From positions 1-15,288 of the forward strand of contig PNNU01000028.1 in NCBI GenBank assembly GCA_013824385.1: a stretch of DNA of 15,288 nucleotides, in the 5' to 3' direction. Source of the DNA: Anaerolinea sp. GTDB lineage: Bacteria; Chloroflexota; Anaerolineae; Anaerolineales; Anaerolineaceae. Numbering within the stretch: position 1 is the stretch's first letter; each line of letters begins with the position of its first letter. Below the pieces are notes generated by a model. It was given only the letters and a program-made list of their open reading frames with translations. It did not search any database and was not told where the DNA came from. A program made the translations under genes and the position numbers. Below are positions 13,486-15,288 of the stretch, one piece after another.

Positions 13486-14745
13486 ATGTCACAATTTAGC
13501 ACAAACCAAACCAAAAAACAAGATGGGATTGAAACACTTCATGTAGGAATAGATTTAGCATTAGAGAAAAATGTTTGCGTTGTAACCAATGGAAATGGAG
13601 AAAAGATAGATAACTTCAGTTTTCCACAAGATCGTGGGGGTTATGATTATTTTTTGAAGAGAGTGAAAATGATCTCTCAAAAGCAATCTGAATCTCGATT
13701 GATTGTTGCCATGGAACCATCCAATTACTTTTGGAAATTGATGGCAAGGGAACTGGAAGAAAATGGAATCACTTATCACTTGGTAAATGCCTACACAGTG
13801 AAAAAACATCGAGAAGGGAATCAACTTGATCGCTCAAAAGATGATCGGCGAGATGCAGTTCAAATTGCAGAACTCTCGAGAAATGGTCACTATACAGAAA
13901 CCAGATTGCAAAAAGGGCGATATGAAGAAATCAAACAGTATGCAGTTGCGTACCACCAAATCTCTCGCTCAATCCGCCGAGAGCGGCATATTTTATGGGG
14001 TTTAGTTGGGCAAGTATTTCCTGAATACTTTCAGATATTTAAGAACCTAAACGGTGAGACTAGTCGTGCAATTCTAATCAGCAATGCTTGCGCAGCCAAG
14101 ATCAGAAATATAACTGAGGATGATTTTTTATCTGAAGTAAAGTTACAGTATTTGGGAAAAAGGTTGAGTGTTTCCAAAGTTCATCAAATTTATCAATCGG
14201 CAGAAAATTCAATTGGAATTCTGGAAGGACTACAAGCTATCCAACTGTCCATTCAAGTACATTTTTCCAATATCCAAAGGTTTCAATTGCAATTGAACCA
14301 AATAACCGACGAAATGACCAATTGTTTGGCTTCTTTGCCAGAAGCAGAATACTTGCTTTCCGTAAAATCGCTTGGTGTTATTTCGATAGCGCTTTTCCTT
14401 GCAGAGATCGGAGACCCAAAAAGGTATAAGTGTGCTTCACAATGGGTGAAACTGGCTGGTATTCAACCCACACCCAACTCCTCAGGTAAGAAACAACACG
14501 GTCATACCCCCATATCACGTCAAGGTCGTCCACATCTGAGGACCATGCTTTACTTTTCTTGTTTGCGCATGATCCAATATGATTCACATTTCGCTCTACT
14601 TTATTCCAAGTTACAAAGGAGGTCAAAAAACCCACTCACCAAGATGCAAGCTCTCGGCGTCCTAATGAACAAGCTCTTGCATATTCTGTGGGCACTTATT
14701 CACCAACAAACTACGTATAATCCCGCATTCGCCCAATCTATGTAG
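13486..14745 (+). CDS. IS110-family transposase (DEDD recombinase)
   Basis: The 419 residues are full length for the family. The N-terminal RuvC-like DEDD domain has Asp23 (VGIDLAL), Glu77 (VAMEPSNYFW), and Asp120 with Asp123 in RSKDDRRDA. A coiled-coil-like middle region follows (about 140-285). The C-terminal Transposase_20 domain has LLSVKSLGVISIALFLAEIG and LAGIQPTPNSSGKK, where Ser333 is the best candidate for the catalytic serine. No frameshift or missing key residue is seen, so it is probably active. These enzymes recombine the element through a circular intermediate using a structured guide RNA made from the element. The start is set by GGAGG at 13474-13478. Confidence 0.95.
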   Translation: MSQFSTNQTKKQDGIETLHVGIDLALEKNVCVVTNGNGEKIDNFSFPQDRGGYDYFLKRVKMISQKQSESRLIVAMEPSNYFWKLMARELEENGITYHLVNAYTVKKHREGNQLDRSKDDRRDAVQIAELSRNGHYTETRLQKGRYEEIKQYAVAYHQISRSIRRERHILWGLVGQVFPEYFQIFKNLNGETSRAILISNACAAKIRNITEDDFLSEVKLQYLGKRLSVSKVHQIYQSAENSIGILEGLQAIQLSIQVHFSNIQRFQLQLNQITDEMTNCLASLPEAEYLLSVKSLGVISIALFLAEIGDPKRYKCASQWVKLAGIQPTPNSSGKKQHGHTPISRQGRPHLRTMLYFSCLRMIQYDSHFALLYSKLQRRSKNPLTKMQALGVLMNKLLHILWALIHQQTTYNPAFAQSM

Positions 14746-14940
14746 ATTATGGCCACCAGGGGACACCGTAAGTAACCTTGAGGCGCAGATTTGCGACCTC
14801 GTTGTCAAGCTTGGCTGCCCCTGCCGCTTGGACACTTCGAATTAAGTATGTTGAGGCTCTGACCTCGTATGAATTAGGTAGATCCCAAGATTTCCGGCTG
14901 GGCTGTACTTGGTGCTTCACCATTGATTTATTGAGTGCAT
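14746..14940 (+). ncRNA. Candidate IS110 guide RNA (bridge/seek RNA) region
   Basis: About 190 bases between the transposase stop and the right end have no convincing gene but clear RNA structure: a hairpin at 14780-14800 (GAGGCGCA / TGCGaCCTC), one at 14803-14834 (TGTCAAGC / GCTTgGACA with a 15-base loop), one at about 14852-14866 (GAGG / CCTC), and CCAAG / CTTGG at about 14885-14913. In IS1111-type elements the guide RNA is encoded downstream of the transposase, in IS110-type upstream; the long structured side here is downstream. The borders are approximate. Confidence 0.6.
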
Positions 14941-14966
14941 GCAAAATTATCATATATCTAAAATAA

Positions 14967-14987
14967 AACCCTGTCATAGACAGAGTT
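14967..14987 (-). terminator. Possible minus-strand terminator hairpin
   Basis: Read on the minus strand, AACTCTGTC pairs with GACAGGGTT across a 3-base loop (9 pairs, one a G-U wobble) and is followed by TTATTTT. On the plus strand the wobble becomes a mismatch, so the minus direction is favoured. It could be a backup terminator for rplT transcripts or belong to the flank of the IS. Confidence 0.45.
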
Positions 14988-15044
14988 CTATTAAGTGTTT
15001 TTTTTGTGCACATTTGTGATGCTTTACTTTTTTCCTATAGTATG

Positions 15045-15071
15045 CTTGACAAGGTTTGAAACCTTGTCAAG
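15045..15071. repeat. Perfect 13+13 palindrome
   Basis: CTTGACAAGGTTT (15045-15057) and AAACCTTGTCAAG (15059-15071) flank a single central base. No T-run follows in either direction, so it is not an ordinary terminator. It may be an intergenic palindromic repeat family or a protein-binding site. Confidence 0.6.
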
Positions 15072-15104
15072 GTTAGTGTTTGAGTTAGTAGAGTTTAATG
15101 GCAT

Positions 15105-15136
15105 GAATCCGATTTCTTTTACCAGAAATCGGATTC
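15105..15136. repeat. Perfect 13-bp stem-loop
   Basis: GAATCCGATTTCT (15105-15117) pairs perfectly with AGAAATCGGATTC (15124-15136) across a 6-base loop. There is no T-run on either side. It is the middle one of three strong hairpins stacked downstream of rplT. Confidence 0.6.
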
Positions 15137-15159
15137 GGTACGTAACTTTTAAAATAAAA

Positions 15160-15185
15160 CGGGATGGCCGTCATACGCCATCCCG
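15160..15185 (-). terminator. Rho-independent terminator of rplT
   Basis: CGGGATGGC (15160-15168) pairs with GCCATCCCG (15177-15185) over 9 bp with an 8-base loop. On the minus strand it is followed by TTTTATTTT. It begins 19 bases after the rplT stop codon. Confidence 0.85.
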
Positions 15186-15204
15186 TGATTGTTGTTGAGG
15201 TTAA

Positions 15205-15288
15205 TTACAACGATGATTTGGCTTTTTCTACAATCGCGGTGAAAGCTTTCGGTTCGCGTGCGGCGAGATCAGCGAGCATCTTGCGGTT
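15205..15288 (-). CDS. rplT: 50S ribosomal protein L20, C-terminal end (5' part beyond window)
   Basis: The last 27 codons are visible, ending in TAA at 15207-15205. They translate as NRKMLADLAAREPKAF followed by TAIVEKAKSSL, a near match to the well-known L20 C-terminus (NRKVLADIA... FTALVEKAKAAL in Escherichia coli). L20 binds 23S rRNA early in large-subunit assembly and in some bacteria autoregulates its operon, usually infC-rpmI-rplT; the other genes would lie to the right of the window. Its terminator is at 15160-15185. Confidence 0.93.
   Translation of the reverse strand, partial: NRKMLADLAAREPKAFTAIVEKAKSSL

Larger units (their letters stand above)
13380..14945 (+). mobile_element. 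IS110-family insertion sequence, probably IS1111-like (ends approximate)
   Basis: An intact DEDD transposase gene is flanked by a short left non-coding part and a longer structured right non-coding part, the layout of the IS1111 group. A short subterminal inverted repeat, GCACTC (13386-13391) and GAGTGC (14933-14938), each followed inward by an A/T-rich stretch, supports ends close to these points. IS110 elements lack clear terminal repeats and target duplications, so exact borders cannot be fixed without an empty site. It lies between rplT and the TrmH-family gene. The element is more AT-rich than the host genes around it. Confidence 0.75.

Noticed and set aside
14778..15198. Small open frames downstream of the transposase (62 and 67 codons on plus, 88 codons on minus)
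   Set aside because: They have no ribosome-binding site or recognisable protein pattern and overlap strong RNA hairpins, palindromes and a terminator.
1..15288. tRNA, rRNA, riboswitch, CRISPR array or phage genes
   Set aside because: None was recognised on either strand; the gaps are small and explained by promoters, terminators, the REPIN and the IS.

Overview
This window looks like chromosomal DNA from a bacterium of the Chloroflexota, most likely class Anaerolineae. This is inferred from gene content and style: long Thr/Pro-rich extracellular linkers on a penicillin-binding protein and a lipoprotein, a DUF711 protein, DarA-type c-di-AMP receptor proteins, AMMECR1, and a GC content in the mid-40s to about 50 percent in core genes. 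No rRNA or tRNA is present to confirm it.

Layout. (1) 1-1929, minus strand: an Amidase_3 family membrane-anchored cell-wall amidase, translationally coupled by an ATGA overlap to a TPR protein with a long acidic Pro/Glu tail and EPDW repeats, which runs off the left edge. (2) 1990-3116, plus strand: a good sigma70-type promoter drives a flavin reductase-like protein coupled to an AMMECR1-family protein. (3) 3124-3271: a REPIN-like element, two GTAG-headed hairpin repeats in inverted orientation. (4) 3349-4461, minus: an AT-rich putative lipoprotein with two Thr/Pro linkers. (5) 4513-5007: non-coding, with the terminator of the next operon. (6) 7943-5008, minus: an operon of a six-hairpin glycosidase-like protein and two tandem PII-like DarA paralogues. 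(7) 8025-11237, plus, divergent from that operon: a class A penicillin-binding protein with complete transglycosylase and transpeptidase motifs and a Thr/Pro tail. (8) A strong bidirectional terminator separates it from 13312-11295, minus: a TrmH/SpoU-family RNA methyltransferase coupled to a DUF711 protein. (9) About 13380-14945: an IS110-family element with a structured non-coding 3' region, probably its guide (bridge/seek) RNA. (10) Palindromes, a terminator, and the 3' end of rplT at the right edge.

How it fits together. The left and centre are rich in cell-envelope functions (amidase, class A PBP, lipoprotein). The two DarA-like proteins suggest a c-di-AMP-responsive module linked to sugar metabolism and sitting opposite a peptidoglycan synthase. 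The right part looks like a translation neighbourhood (rplT followed by an RNA methyltransferase) split by the IS110 insertion.

The most novel-looking items are the IS110 element with its candidate guide RNA and a transposase ribosome-binding site buried in an inverted repeat, the REPIN, the DarA pair/glycosidase operon whose promoter has a palindrome in its spacer, and the EPDW-repeat protein. Everything here was read by eye; nothing was searched against a database.
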